From positions 1,616,184-1,680,183 of the forward strand of contig OX030970.1 in the NCBI GenBank assembly GCA_943735955.1: 64,000 bases of DNA. Reading direction: 5' to 3'. This document shows, one piece after another, positions 1-24,421 of this stretch. The DNA comes from Piscicola geometra (Eukaryota; Annelida; Clitellata; Hirudinida; Piscicolidae). The position numbers and the translations under genes were made by a program. The notes under the pieces were generated by a model, which saw nothing but the letters and a program-made list of their open reading frames with translations, was not told the DNA's origin and did not search any database. Every line of letters starts with the position of its first letter. Position 1 is the stretch's first letter.

Positions 1-3000
1 GAAGTGTGATGGTTTTCCGGACTGTAACGACTACAGCGACGAAATTAATTGCAGTAAGATTCAAGTTTGATTTGACTCAACTTTGAATTTACATATATTT
101 CTATAAACATATTTTTTACGTGTTTGAACACTTTTATAACTTATCCATCTTACTTTCCCCTTTTTTCTTTATCAATTTCAATCCTAATTCTTTATTTACT
201 GATCCACCAGCTGCTCAATTTCTCCAAAAAATATTTTCCGACTCATACATTTCCCCATTTATTCACTAACCAAAAGTCTTCAACATCCTCTTTTTTTCCT
301 ATCTTCACCATCTCTATCTCATTCCATCGCTATCTCTCACTCATCCCATCCCATTCATATCAATCATCCCATCCCATCCTTATCCAGCTTGCAAAGAGGA
401 TGAAATGAGATGTCCTCTCTTAAAAAACTGCATTCCAGCAAGCAAGATTTGTGACAGAGTCAACCAGTGTCCAGATGGCAGAGATGAGCATAATTGCCGT
501 GAGTTTCTGATGCCTTTGTGGAAATTATAAGAGTTTTTGAGATTTTAAATGGGGAGAAAATAGTGGAGTTTTTGAATGATACGGTTTTAATGAATAAAAA
601 AATTATTGGATAAATATCCCTATAAATATTGATATTGTAAAATATTATTTTATATTTGGATTAATAATATTATTGTAAAATATTATTTTATATTTGGATT
701 AATAATATTATTGTAAAATATTATTTTATATTTGGATTAATAATATTATTGTAAAATATTATTTTATATTTGGATTAATAATATTATTGTAAAATATTAT
801 GTTATATTTAGATAAATATTACTATTACTGTTAATATAGCAAAATATTATTTCCCTCATTACCTTCTTTCTAAACCTATAGCATTCACCCTTGCAGCTTG
901 CACTGACGATGAATTTGCTTGTCTGAATGGGACGTGTGTAACGAAAGACTGGGTTTGTGATGGCGTTAAAGACTGTGTCAAAGGCGACGATGAAGAGAAT
1001 TGTCGTGAGTGGGGAGATTGGCGTTTTGATGGTTAAAGTATATTTTTTCGGGTGTTTCTTAGACTTTTTTACGAGTAGTTTTATTTGAAAAGAGTTATTT
1101 TAAAGGTTAATGTGGTTTCGAGAGTTTCAGGTGGGTTCATTGATTGTAAAGTCATTAAAAGTTATATGTTCATAAAAAATATAATAACCACAACCAATAT
1201 CATCTATAAAATTATTTTTTTTTTCATCAGCCACTTGTCCCGACGGTGATTTTGTGTGCATAAAATCTGGTAGATGTCTTGGCCGTTATAGGAGGTGTGA
1301 TGGCATGGAGGATTGTGAAGATGGTTCTGATGAAACGAAGTGTGGTGAGTTTTTGTGGAGCGTAAAAATATTGTTGTAAAAGTTTATTTTATGTGATGAG
1401 ATATATTTACAAAAAATAAATTATTTTGCAGTTTAAAAAGTGTAGATGGACAGTTTTTAAGTTATTTATAATTAATAATGTTTAAATGTTTTTTTATATT
1501 AAAAATCTCATGTCAAAATTTCATCCAAAATTATTTATCAAAATTTAAATTTTTCACAGTTTTCATCGAAAGCAACACCACAACCGGTTCGACCACCAAC
1601 AATAACTCCACATCTTCAAAAACCCTCTCCAACAATGGAGCTCTCAGAACAGCCTTTCTCGGCTATCCAGCCACTCCATTCTGTTCATTCCAGTGGAATT
1701 CTACAATCAGTGATAAGATGTGTCAGTTCATGGGATATAAGTAAGTTCAAATATATTTTTGTTATTTAAGGGAACAATACATTTTATAAAAGCATTGAGA
1801 ATATGGTTAATTTATTAATATTTTACTTATGATTTCTAAACTTGAAAAATCCTTAAAACCCCCCAAAAAAAAATTTAAAACTAATTTTTTCAATCTAGTC
1901 ACTCAGATTTAACGGTGTACAAAAGCCTCGCTAAACAACCTTCAATGCTTTTGATTTCTGAGCGTGTCGACTATAAAGAGTCTCCTCTTACTTGGTTCAA
2001 TAGAGGGTAGGTCGGCAAAAGTATATTAAACATTTAAATAAATATTTTGTTAAAATTTAAATAAAAGGATATTTTTATTCAATTTATTTGGGTATTTTTG
2101 AAATCTAATTCTTCTTAAACCATTTTTTTCAAGAAGTAGATGTGACAGCGGTCTCTATGTGCATCTTTCATGCGTAGAATCAGGTTGGTTTGAAAATATT
2201 AAATCAAAGATTATTTAAAGTATAAAACATAATTTTATTATTATTATTATTATTAAAAATCAAACTGGTTTCTAACCCAAAATCACACTCTTTCTTCAAG
2301 TATTTTCAGTTTTTTTTTCTGAAAAAAAAATTAAATTTAGATTTTCCAAAATTCAAATCTAAATTCCTTCCCAAACACTTCCAAAACCCCGCTCCAGGGT
2401 GCGGGAAGCGACTGTACACACCTTCCGAGCATCTAAATCGATACATCGTCAACGGGGAACTGGCTCTGCCTGGAGCTTGGCCCTGGCATGCGACACTCTA
2501 CTACGATGGAACTATCAAGTAGGAAATGCATGGATGAGTTTGTGGATGGGTTGTAAATGTGAGGGTAGAAGTGTGGATGAAAAGGAAATACAGGAGAGAG
2601 TGAGATATCTGAATGAATAATTGAAAAATGAAAATATATTAATTTAAAATTTAAAAAACGTATTGCTATAAACTTTTAAAAAACGTATTTAATTAAAAAA
2701 ATTAATTTATTTCAAGATGCGGGGCTTCCATAATAAGTGAGAGCTGGTTAGTTACTGCAGCACACTGTGTCGAGTGAGTGGTTAATTGATTGATAGAATT
2801 TTGAAATATGAATTTTATTTTTTTAAGTTTGTGAAAAGTATTATAAAGAATATAATATATTGTTTTTAAACATTATAAATGCAAGACTGTTGATTTTTTT
2901 ATTTTTAAGCCTTATTCAAAAACTATACAAATAAATCATTTGAAAAAGAAAAATTGGGAAAAAGTTAAATAAAAAAGATAAAAATATATTTAAATTCCAG

Positions 3001-4406
3001 AGACAGCCTGGGAAAGTCTCTAGTACTCAGTCGAATGTCGATTCAAGTGGGAACAATTCTAACAAACGATCCAGATGTTCCAATTTATTCGGTCGCCGAA
3101 TCGATCCAGCATCCAAACTTCAACGTCGCAACACTGGTGAATGATATAGCGCTGATTAAAATCGAGGGTAAGATGCAGTTTAGCAAGTTAGTCCAACCGG
3201 TTTGTCTACCCGAGTACGAGTTGACTTCGCCAAGACTTGAGCCTCGTGAAGTGTGTGTTTCTACGGGGTTTGGAATGACAGATGTTTGTAAGTCTTCATT
3301 AGATTTGGTTTTAAGAGATTTAAATATTATATTTCGAAAATATTTTTTGCAAATGTTTATATATAAAATATTATTTCAAAAAAAATAATTAAAAAGTTCT
3401 AAAACCTTGAAAAATGTGCGACAAAATACCATCCTTTCTACCTTATAATTTCACACATTTGACACATTTACTTCGTTTTCATTTATTTTTTCTTTCTTAT
3501 TCCTTTACACTTTCTTTTACATTTAACCACTTGTTTATCCTTCTACTCAACCACCCAGCCTCGTCCACCACAAAGCAACTGATGCAGGGTCGAATGAATT
3601 TGTTGTCATATGATGACTGCGTTGAAAACATCGCTAAACAGAGCGGCTTTAGCAAAGTAAGACTTTGGAAGTTTTGGCATTAAAAGAAAAAAGAACGTAA
3701 AACATTCATTTGTTATTTAGTTCTTCAACACTTTATTGTGTTTGGAGATATAATTCTAAACGGTTTAGAAAAAAATAATTTTTTTAAACTATTTTACTTA
3801 ATGAATATCTATATTTAATAATAATTTTTTTAAACAAAAACCACTAACTTATAGGAGATAGTGAGGGGTCATTTGATTGACTCAATAATGCTGTGTGCTG
3901 GTTCTTCACCCACGGATTATGGTGTGAATACGTGTAAGGTTGGTGGAGGGAAAGATTTAGGGATAGATTTGGTAACAAGTGTTGGTTGATTGAGGAGAGC
4001 AGTAAAAAACAGTTATGATAAATGGTGGTTGGCGGTTAAATGATAGAGGTATTCAAGATGGTTTGTGCTGTTGTTAATGGAATTTAGTGCATGAAAAAGG
4101 CTCCATTTCAGATATACACTTTCTAAAACTATTCATTAAAAAAATCTTCTTTTTGATGTAATGAAAAAAAAATTCGATTTTTTATTTCTATTTTTCCAAG
4201 CCTCATGTAATCTGTTCACTGTGTCTCAACCAACGCAGGGTGACAGTGGAGGTCCGTACGTGTGTAGAGACAGTTCAGATCGGTGGCGCCTGATGGGTGT
4301 TGTGAGTTTCGGAATCAAAACGCTGAGTGGGACGTCGTGTAGGAATAGTGTGATGACCAGGGTTTCATCTTTTTTGCCCTTTATACAAAAATATGTGGAG
4401 AGGTGA
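1..4406 (+). CDS. LDLa-SRCR-S1 serine protease (5' end outside window)
   Basis: Mosaic protease of the enteropeptidase/TMPRSS/corin style, probably cell-surface or secreted, cutting unknown substrates. Exons read: 1-53, 388-498, 897-1004, 1231-1344, 1560-1740, 1899-2006, 2134 (or 2137)-2183, 2398-2518, 2717-2773, 3001-3287, 3559-3656, 3855-3938, 4239-4406. The first four exons each encode one LDL-receptor class A module (first one partial) with the CDG..DC...SDE..C pattern, separated by phase-1 introns. An SRCR-like segment with paired cysteines follows. The S1 domain starts at [14 protein letters not shown] after a CGKR activation cysteine. The triad is visible: His in TAAHC (codon 2763-2765), Asp in NDIALIKI (3143-3145), Ser in GDSGGP (4245-4247). 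Residue 189 by chymotrypsin numbering reads Asn, so trypsin-type specificity is not expected. The N-terminus lies left of the window, so a membrane anchor cannot be assessed. Family certain; orthology not assigned. Confidence 0.88.
632..815. repeat. 38-bp intronic tandem repeat, about 4.5 copies
   Basis: An AT-only unit beginning TTAATAATATTATTGTAAAA is repeated almost perfectly inside the intron between the second and third LDLa exons of the first protease gene. No coding content. Confidence 0.85.
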
Positions 4407-7083
<2,677 letters not shown>

Positions 7084-7090
7084 TATATAA
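7084..7090 (+). promoter_or_regulatory. Probable TATA box of the poly-Thr protease gene
   Basis: TATATAA sits 141 nt upstream of the ATG at 7231, in the context GCGTATATAAGGG. This spacing leaves room for a 5' UTR of about 110 nt. Inferred from sequence only. Confidence 0.5.
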
Positions 7091-7230
7091 GGGTAAAACA
7101 TTTCAATAAGTTGCTGACTACTCGCTGAACAGTTTTATTAAAATGTTTGAAATTTGTTTAAGAAAATTTTAGTTTAAAACCTACAAACCATTTTAACAAT
7201 TTTAGTTTCAAATCAGAAAAAAATTTCAAG

Positions 7231-10492
<3,262 letters not shown>

Positions 10493-10764
10493 ATAAATGT
10501 ATAAATTAATAATAAATTGATTGAAGGAGAAGAATAGGTTGGATGATGGATTGATAAAAGAAATGAAGATTAAAGAATATAGGAAGATTAATCAATTTAA
10601 AGTAAAGATTTGTTTAAAGATGTAGATTATTATAATTGATAAATAAGGAAAATAATCTTTAAAAGATTCAGCAGAAGTAAACTATTTATTGGATGGAAGA
10701 TGTGTGGAAGTCTTCCTGTAAATGACTGAGAACCATCTATTCACTTACGTAGTTTTAGTATTCG

Positions 10765-11145
10765 ATTCTAAAGGGTCTGTATTTATTTTATTTAATGTAG
10801 AATATATAGTATTTATTTTGTTCTATGTAGATTATATAGTATTTATTTTATTCTATGTAGATTATATAGTATTTGTTTTATTCAATGTAGAATATATAGT
10901 ATTTATTTTATTTAATGTAGAATATATAGTATTTATTTTTTTTTCAATGTAGAATATATAGTATTTATTTTATTCTATGAAGGGTCAGTATTTATTTTAT
11001 TTAATGTAGAATATATAGTATTTATTTTATTTAATGTAGAATATATAGTATTTATTTTATTCAATGTAGAATATAGAGTATTTATTTTATTCAATCTAGA
11101 ATATATAGTATTTATTTTATACCATAAAGAATATATTTTATTTAT
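10765..11145. repeat. 30-bp minisatellite, about 12 copies
   Basis: The unit reads approximately TATTTATTTTATTTAATGTA followed by GAATATATAG, with small variants. It lies downstream of the poly-Thr protease stop codon. The frame across it (VFILFNVEYI repeats) shows no coding features. Confidence 0.9.
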
Positions 11146-11659
11146 TCTCTTTTTTGTCTTTTAAACCATGAATAATGAAAACATGACTGTTCTTATCGTC
11201 TTTTTTTGCGATGAATTGATGCTCATTAAACAATATTAATTCAAATAAATGAATTGAAAACTATTTATTTGATTAATTTATTTGTTTAATAATCTAAATA
11301 ATGTAAAGTTCAAAAGTATCAACACACCCAAAATCAACGTCACGATACAAACAAATAAACAATTCTTCAAATGTTTTTATGGTCTTTTCTGTGCTTTTTA
11401 TTTTAATTTTTTGCTTAGAAATAAAAAAAATAAAATTTAACAAATGATTTTTAAATGAATTGAAGTGGTTGGAAAGTTCTCCAGTACAGTTAAATTGCAT
11501 CAAAATGGAGATTTTTGAGTTTCTTCCAAAAATGTGAGATTTTCTTAATGCTGAACTTTTAATAAATGGTAAATTGTTAAAAATTTGCATTAATCAAACT
11601 TTTGTGTTTCAAAATTTTTGTTCATCCACTTTTTTCAAGTGTCTTATCCACCCAAACCT

Positions 11660-11990
11660 TTATCCCCCACCGTCCACCGCCCATCCATCTTCCACCCATC
11701 TTTCCATCCATCTTTCCACCCATCACCCATCCATCATCCACCCCCCTCCCATCCATCTTCCACCCATCCATCACCCATCCATCTTTCCATCCATCTTTCC
11801 ATCCATCACCCATCCATCATCCACCCCCCCCCCCCCCATCCATCTTCCACCCATCCATCACCCATCCATCTTTCCATCCATCTTTCCATCCATCTTTCCA
11901 TCCATCTTTCCATCCATCACCCATCCATCTTCCACCCCTTCATCCACCCCTCCATCCATCTTTTCATCCACCTTTCCACCCTTCATGCCA
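11660..11990. repeat. CCATC/CCATCTTTCC pyrimidine-rich array before an exon
   Basis: Repeats of CCATCCATCTTTCC and CCATCCATCACC with a C run at 11824-11837 lie directly upstream of the 3' splice site at 12015. The long open frame through the array is most likely intronic. Confidence 0.85.
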
Positions 11991-12015
11991 TACCCACACT
12001 GACTAAACACAACAG

Positions 12016-15000
12016 TTTTTCCCCGTACTGTCCGAACAGTTTGGTGACCTCAAGCTGGAAAACCCTTCTCATTCTCTTCATCACTCAGATCGCCATCATC
12101 ACAATTGCATCAGCTCTGCGTAAATTTATAATGTATAATTTAACGAAGAATTTTGAAGAAAATGAGGATGATGATGATGATGATGATTGTGAAGATGATG
12201 ATGATGGTAATGATGATGATGCCGGTAAAGGTGATAGTGATGAGGATGATGATTGTGAGGATGTTGATGAGGGTAGTAAAGATGATGATATTGGTGATGG
12301 AACTCGATTGAGTAGCCGAAAAAGTTCAAGAAATAGGTCTGAATATAATAAAATCAAAAACAACAATAGGCATAACAACTACACTAACAAAAAAAACAAA
12401 AATGTCCACATATACAATAAAGATAAAGTTATTAATGAAAGAATAAACAGTAAACTTTCTAATAATTTGGGCAAGCAAACATCGTTGCCAAAACGATGTT
12501 GTGGATGTGGTGAAGATATACAAAGTACATTTTATAGACTGCCGAAGAAATGCAACTCAGTGGAAATAGTGTTTGGAGATACAAATAGTAATAAGAATAA
12601 GAAATATAAAAAATATAAAAGAAAAATAAATAATTTGAAAAATAAAACTAATCATGATGATGGTGATGACGACGACGATGAAGATGAAAGATCGAATTGT
12701 GAATACACTAAAACGTATATTAATAAAAACACGACTATTGGCTATGAAAAACATATGAAAGAAGATTTTTCAAGAGAGAAAAATTCACCTTTATTTTTTC
12801 ATAATTTAATAAAAAACAAAAATATGAAACCTTATATTGGGTGTAAAACTCCTGGAAAAGATGATGAAGAAAACAATGGCTTTGAACCTATTTACAGTCT
12901 CCGAAACCGTTCAAAAAACAACCGAAAAAACTTTCAATGTAGTAGTAGTATAAGTAGTAGTAGTAGTAGTAGTTGCAATAGTATTTGTTGTAGTAGTAGC
13001 AGCAGCAACAACAACAGTCCAAACAGCAACATCAACAGCAAAAGTAGCGGTAGCTGTAGCACAAGTAGTGAAGATACATGTGAAAACTCGGCAGATCCCG
13101 AAAAAGAGCCTGAAAGATCATTTCTGGACGAGATACACGCAGATTATAACTTCGACAAAGCCACCGGCTTGATTGTTTCATCCCATCTAATTTACCATTG
13201 GGAAATCGTATTCACCACTCAACTACTTATGCTGTTGTTCTCAATAACCTGTCCTGAAATTTTTCTTCTTTTTCTTTTCTCCTCAATTCTGATGAACTAC
13301 TGCGTTTCCCTGCCATCGTCCTGCTCGTCAACGTCTCGGTGTTTCTTAGAGGCTAGTCGCTTAGAGTCGGTTTGTCTCTCCAATGCCAGCATCCTGATGA
13401 ATAACACAGAGCAGGTGAGTGGAGGTTTTGGTTTGTGAGATTTTTTGATTTTTTTATTTCAGATGTTTTTAAATTTTTATTTCAGATGTTTTTAAATTTT
13501 TATTTCAGATGTTTTTAAATTTTTATTTCAGATGTTTTTAAATTTTTATTTCAGATGTTTTTAAATTTTTATTTCAGATGTTTTTAAATTTTTATTTCAG
13601 ATGTTTTTAAATTTTTATTTTATTTTTCAATTTCTAAGGGTTTACATTACGTTAATAATATTCGTCATTGTATTCTATTGTGTTTTATTCTGTTTTATTG
13701 TATTGTATGTGTTAAAAAATATTTGTAAAAAGTTAAAAATTAATTTTATTCGACTTGACAACATTTTAACAGACCAAAAAGTGTGGCAAAGTAATTGGAC
13801 TTTTCATCTTCCTCACCTTCCTCTTCATCCTCACCTTCTTATCTTTCATCTACACCATCCTCAACCACGCAATCTTATCCAAAATAATATCCCAAGAATG
13901 GGATGAGAACGAGCTTACAATGAGATTCTGTTGCAGCTTCACACACGAGAATCTCAGTTTCATTTATCCAATCCTCGAAATTTTAAGTCTTGCCGTTTCC
14001 CTAGCAATCAGTCGTTGTCTCAACAGTGCCTCCAGTATCGTCCATGAAAATCTCATGCGCCTCGTCTTTTACTGTCTTCTCACCCGCCTTAGTGAGTCAG
14101 AAAAGAGATTTGTTGAACTTAAATTCAAATATTTGGTTAAATTATAATGTAATTAGATAATTAGAACTTAATTGAGATAGTTTATTTAAATAAACTTAAT
14201 TTTAAGCTTTTTTTTTTATTTCATAAATTAAGATATAAAAACTTCACCAGACTACAGGATCAGATGGGTGTACATAAACCCTTTCCCCAGCTTAGTGATG
14301 TTGGCCGTATGCGACGAGACTCCATCATTTGCTTGGCACTTTTTCCCGTCAGTTTTGTGTCTTTTGTTCTTCATGAGGACTCACCCCAGACTGGAAATGG
14401 CGAAAAAAGAAGTCAAGAATTTGAAGGTGGTGCTGAAGAAGAAGAAACGGGTAAATAAAGAATTGTGTGGATCGGTGTGTAGTGCTTCGAGTACTGAGAT
14501 GGATATGGATTGTAGAGAGGGTGAGAAGAAGAAAAATGCTTATAAATGTTTGAAAAATAAAAAATTAGATAAAATGAAAAAGGGGGTGTGTGATAGCTCT
14601 ACGGATGGATGTGAGATTTGTAATGAAAAGAAAAAGAAAAGAGGAAAATATGATGTGGAAGTTGATTTGAATTGTTGTGACATGTTACGTAAGCATATAA
14701 TAGAAGTTTACGACAAAGATTCAAAAAATAAGAAATGTCCCGTTGCCAATAATCCGACGTCTAACTTTATGGACAAGTTCAAAAGGTCGTGTTGTCATAA
14801 TAACAATGATGCTGATGAAGAGAGAGATGCTATAGATGGGCAGAAAAATAACTGTAGCCGTGTCGGAGAAGCTGAAAAGAAAATAGAAAAAGAAAGATTA
14901 TATAAAAATTCATCTGAAAATGTTACGAAAAATAATAGCTGTTTGCAAAATTCTATTTGTTCAACTCCAAATAGTTTCGAAATTAATGGATATTTGAAAA

Positions 15001-17471
15001 AAGAGAAAAATGAGCACGAGATTTTAGAAAAACAAACCGTTGACAAACGTGGTTTTTATGAAAAAGAAAATAGTAAACATAAAGAAAATAGAGAAGATGC
15101 ATGCCCTATTCCACAAAAAAACAAAAAAGACCAAAAACATAAAACAAAAGAATCAAAAGAAAATAAGGATCACAAAATTCCACAGAGTCTATCCACTAAA
15201 CTAAAAATAGACCAACAATTCACTTTTGAACAACACCAACAACAACAACTATCACAAAGAATACAACAGCCTCCAACGCTCTCAACATCACCCTCTCCAC
15301 AACTTCAACAACAATCACCACAACAACTAAAAGTACATTCACAATCGCAACAACAAACTCTCGCACTACAAAAAGATTCAGAAATTCAACAATCAATGAA
15401 TAAAGATGTCCAACTGATCATTCAACATTGCAAAAACAGACTACCGAACCATCAAAAAGAACAACAACAACAACAAAAACAAGAAAATTTAAAAATAGAA
15501 GAACGAAATAAAAGAGAGAAAATCCAACAGCTTACTTCAAAAAAGTCAGAAAATCATGAGTCTACAGTCTTACCCCAATCATCATCTCAAATGCCACATC
15601 AACTAACATCACAACCACCACAACTAACACCACAACCACCACAAAAACAAACATTAGAGCTTCCACAACAACTAACACCACAACCACCACCTCCACCACA
15701 ACAACTAACACCTCCACCACAACAACTAACACCACAACCACCACAAAAACAAACACTAAAACTTCCACAACAACTAACACTTCCACCACAACAACCACAT
15801 TCCACAAAAAAGAAAGACACACACAAAAATGATATTAAATCAAAAAGACCACCATTTCGACCTCATAACCCACCTCCACCGCAACATTTTTCTGCATCAC
15901 TTCAACCACTAAAAACACCATCAGAGAAAGCATCACATTCAAACAAACCAAAGTTTCAAAAACCACTAGAACTACAACAACTACAAAGTCTACTAAATCA
16001 GCTACATCAGCAACATCAGAAAGTTTCACAAATAATACCACAAGACTCTTCCCCCAGAGCTGATCCTTTGATACGTTCTAGTAAAGAGTCGCCCCATGAA
16101 AATTCTAAAAAGTCAAAACAAAAAAACGCCTACATTTTTGCTCAACAATTAGCCCAATCAACACCACAACCTTCACCCCTCTCTGCATGCTCTTCATCCC
16201 AACCGCTTTCTATACCCGTATCCAAGCCACCAACCCAACCTCAACCATCACCACGACCTTTGTCAAAAACACGGATACAAAAGAAATTGTCACCACAAAT
16301 TGGTAAGACACTTTTGTTACCTCCACAACTACCCCAGCCTCCATCCCAGTCCCAGCCACCATCCTCATTCCAACTACCACCACAACTACCACCCCAACTA
16401 CCATCCAAACTACTACCCCAACTACCATCCAAACTACTACCCCAACTACCATCCAAACAACCACCATCTTCTCAACCATCCAAACAACCACCCCAACTAC
16501 CATCCAAACAACCACCAACTTCCCAACCATCTCAATCCCAAACACCAATCCAACCAACACCAAAACCATCCCAATCTTCCCAAAATTCAAGCAAAACCAA
16601 ACCTCTTATGCACAAATTTTGCAAGTCGAACATTTCCTTCAAGAAGGACAACTACAAACTCAGCCATTACTCCAGCTCTTCCGTTGATAATGATAAGGAT
16701 CATAATGATAATGCTAATAATGATAATGATAATGGTAATTATGGTAGTGATGATGGTGGTGATGATGGTGGTGATGATGATGGTGGTGATGATGGTGGTG
16801 ATAATGATGGTGGTGATGATGGTGATGATGATGGTGATGATGATGATGATGACGCGCGGAATCTAAGGAGTCAATATTCCATGGAAAGTCCCGTAGACAA
16901 AAAAGAAAGTAGCTCTAAATTAAAAAGAAATAATAAAAATAAGGATGAGAGTGATGATGATGATAAAAATATTAACAAGAATAATAATGATGGAAGACGT
17001 GATAATGGTGTGAATAGAAATGATGGTGGTGATGATGGTGGTGATGATGATGGTGGTGATGATGATGGTGGTGATGATGGTGGTGATGATGATACTGATT
17101 TGGAAGTGTTATATACTGATAGTCTTTACAGTTTAGTTGATGAAGAAAATAAAAATAAAAACAACAACAACAATAATAATAATAATGATAATAATGATTA
17201 TGATGGTGATGATGATGATGAAGATGAAGAGTCCTATATTAATGAAAAGCTTTTTACTTATAAATGTAATTACCATTGCCAATTTCCTCATCACCATACT
17301 CATTTTAAAAATGATAATAATGATGATGATCATGAAGATGATGCTGATTGGGTTATTGATTTTAAAGGTTATGATGATGGTGTTGATGGTTATGATGATG
17401 ATGTTGAAGCTTATGATGATGATTGTTACGATGATGGGACATGGTGTTCTGACTCTTTCATTGACGATTAG
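12016..17471 (+). CDS. Multi-pass membrane protein, unknown family, huge low-complexity tail (5' exon missing)
   Basis: I do not recognise the family. Exons 12016-13414, 13773-14091 and 14251-17471 join in phase (0, then 1) into an open frame of about 1,645 codons. Seen: a hydrophobic segment near [20 protein letters not shown]; an Asp-rich, Lys/Asn-rich and Ser-rich loop of about 350 residues containing a CCGCGED cluster; hydrophobic stretches near [56 protein letters not shown] and [16 protein letters not shown]; then a tail of more than 1,000 residues, first Lys-rich, then Gln/Pro-rich (15220-16600), then Asp/Gly/Asn-rich to the stop at 17469. This suggests at least five membrane passes and a long cytoplasmic tail (inference). 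Most tail residues are coded by CAA, CCA and GAT microsatellites. The start is not resolved; the exon beginning at 12016 needs two bases from an upstream exon. Confidence 0.6.
13455..13624. repeat. 23-bp intronic tandem repeat containing a 3' splice-site motif
   Basis: About seven perfect copies of a 23-nt unit containing TTTTTATTTCAGATG lie in the intron between the first two recognised exons of the multi-pass gene. Each unit ends in pyrimidine-rich sequence plus CAG, the metazoan 3' splice-site consensus. The acceptor that fits the reading frame is the later one at 13771-13772. Confidence 0.9.
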
Positions 17472-18452
17472 TTGGATTTTTAGCTGATTTCTACTTTTAA
17501 TGGTTTATTTAATTTTATTTTTTTACAAATTATTTTAATTATTTTTTGGTTTAAGTTTTACGTTTAAAGAATCTGTTAATTAGAAATAAGTTTAGTTTTT
17601 TTCGCGATTTTCGAATAAATTGGATTTTTTAAAATTCCAAAAACAATTTTTTTTCACTTTAGACTAATAAAAATATTAAGGAATTTCTGAAAAAAACGTA
17701 TTGTACAATTAAATCTATTTAATAGCATTATTGGAAAAGCTTACAAATTAATTTGGTTTTTAATATTAATTTTATATTTTACAATTATTAGAATAAAAAG
17801 TCTAAAATAAAAATGCGAATGATTAAAATTGTTTAATTTAAATGTTAACAGTAAAACAATAACAACGGCAATGTAACAACATTAAAGCGTTAACCAAACA
17901 AAAAGTTCATGGCATTTTTATATGAAATACAGATGACAAATTGATAACTGGAATATTTAAAACAATTATCCACTTAAAAAATTGATTATAATTAGAAAAA
18001 ATATTAAATATTAATAAAAAATAAATGCAAAAGTAACCTAAAAAAGATGTTAAAAAAACTTTATACTCATTAAATAATTTTTTTACACCGAATATGCTGT
18101 TAAACTCTTCATAAAAACAGTAAGAACAAAGAATGGAATGATGAAATGTTAACAAATTGGAAGAATTGTGATTGGAAAATCTTGTGTTAGTTATTTGTTC
18201 TATAGTTTCCTACTATTGAATTCCGCAAAAAAGACCAAACTACTTAAACTCCAAGGTGATGCCTCTCTCCATTCTCAACTACTTTACAGCAAAAATATCT
18301 GAAGATTCGGCTCTAAATCTTCAACTATCAGCTCACCTTCCAACTTCCGCCACTACTACTGCAAGAATCTTATAATATTTTATTCTAAATTTTCCACTAC
18401 CATCTTTCACATCCTTCTCCCAGCTTCCACCACCACTACCACTACCACTCTA
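17472..18452. other. Convergent 3' intergenic region
   Basis: Nearly 1 kb of AT-rich sequence separates the stop codons of the multi-pass gene (+) and the ELAV-like gene (-). I see no exon, RNA gene or mobile element in it. The two 3' UTRs presumably share it. Confidence 0.7.

Positions 18453-24421
<5,969 letters not shown>

Larger units (their letters stand above)
10493..12015. other. Spacer between poly-Thr protease and multi-pass gene
   Basis: It holds the 30-bp minisatellite at 10765-11145, about 450 nt of plain AT-rich sequence, and the CCATC array at 11660-11990. The first exon or exons of the downstream membrane-protein gene must lie here or inside an upstream gene. I could not identify a convincing ATG-plus-donor for it. 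Confidence 0.55.

Noticed and set aside
10722..10952. VFILFNVEYI-repeat protein
   Set aside because: Product of the 30-bp minisatellite; no homology, codon or splice support.
11618..12015. N-terminal Pro/His/Ser-rich extension of the multi-pass protein
   Set aside because: It lies entirely in a CCATC repeat that ends in an ACAACAG acceptor; treated as intron.
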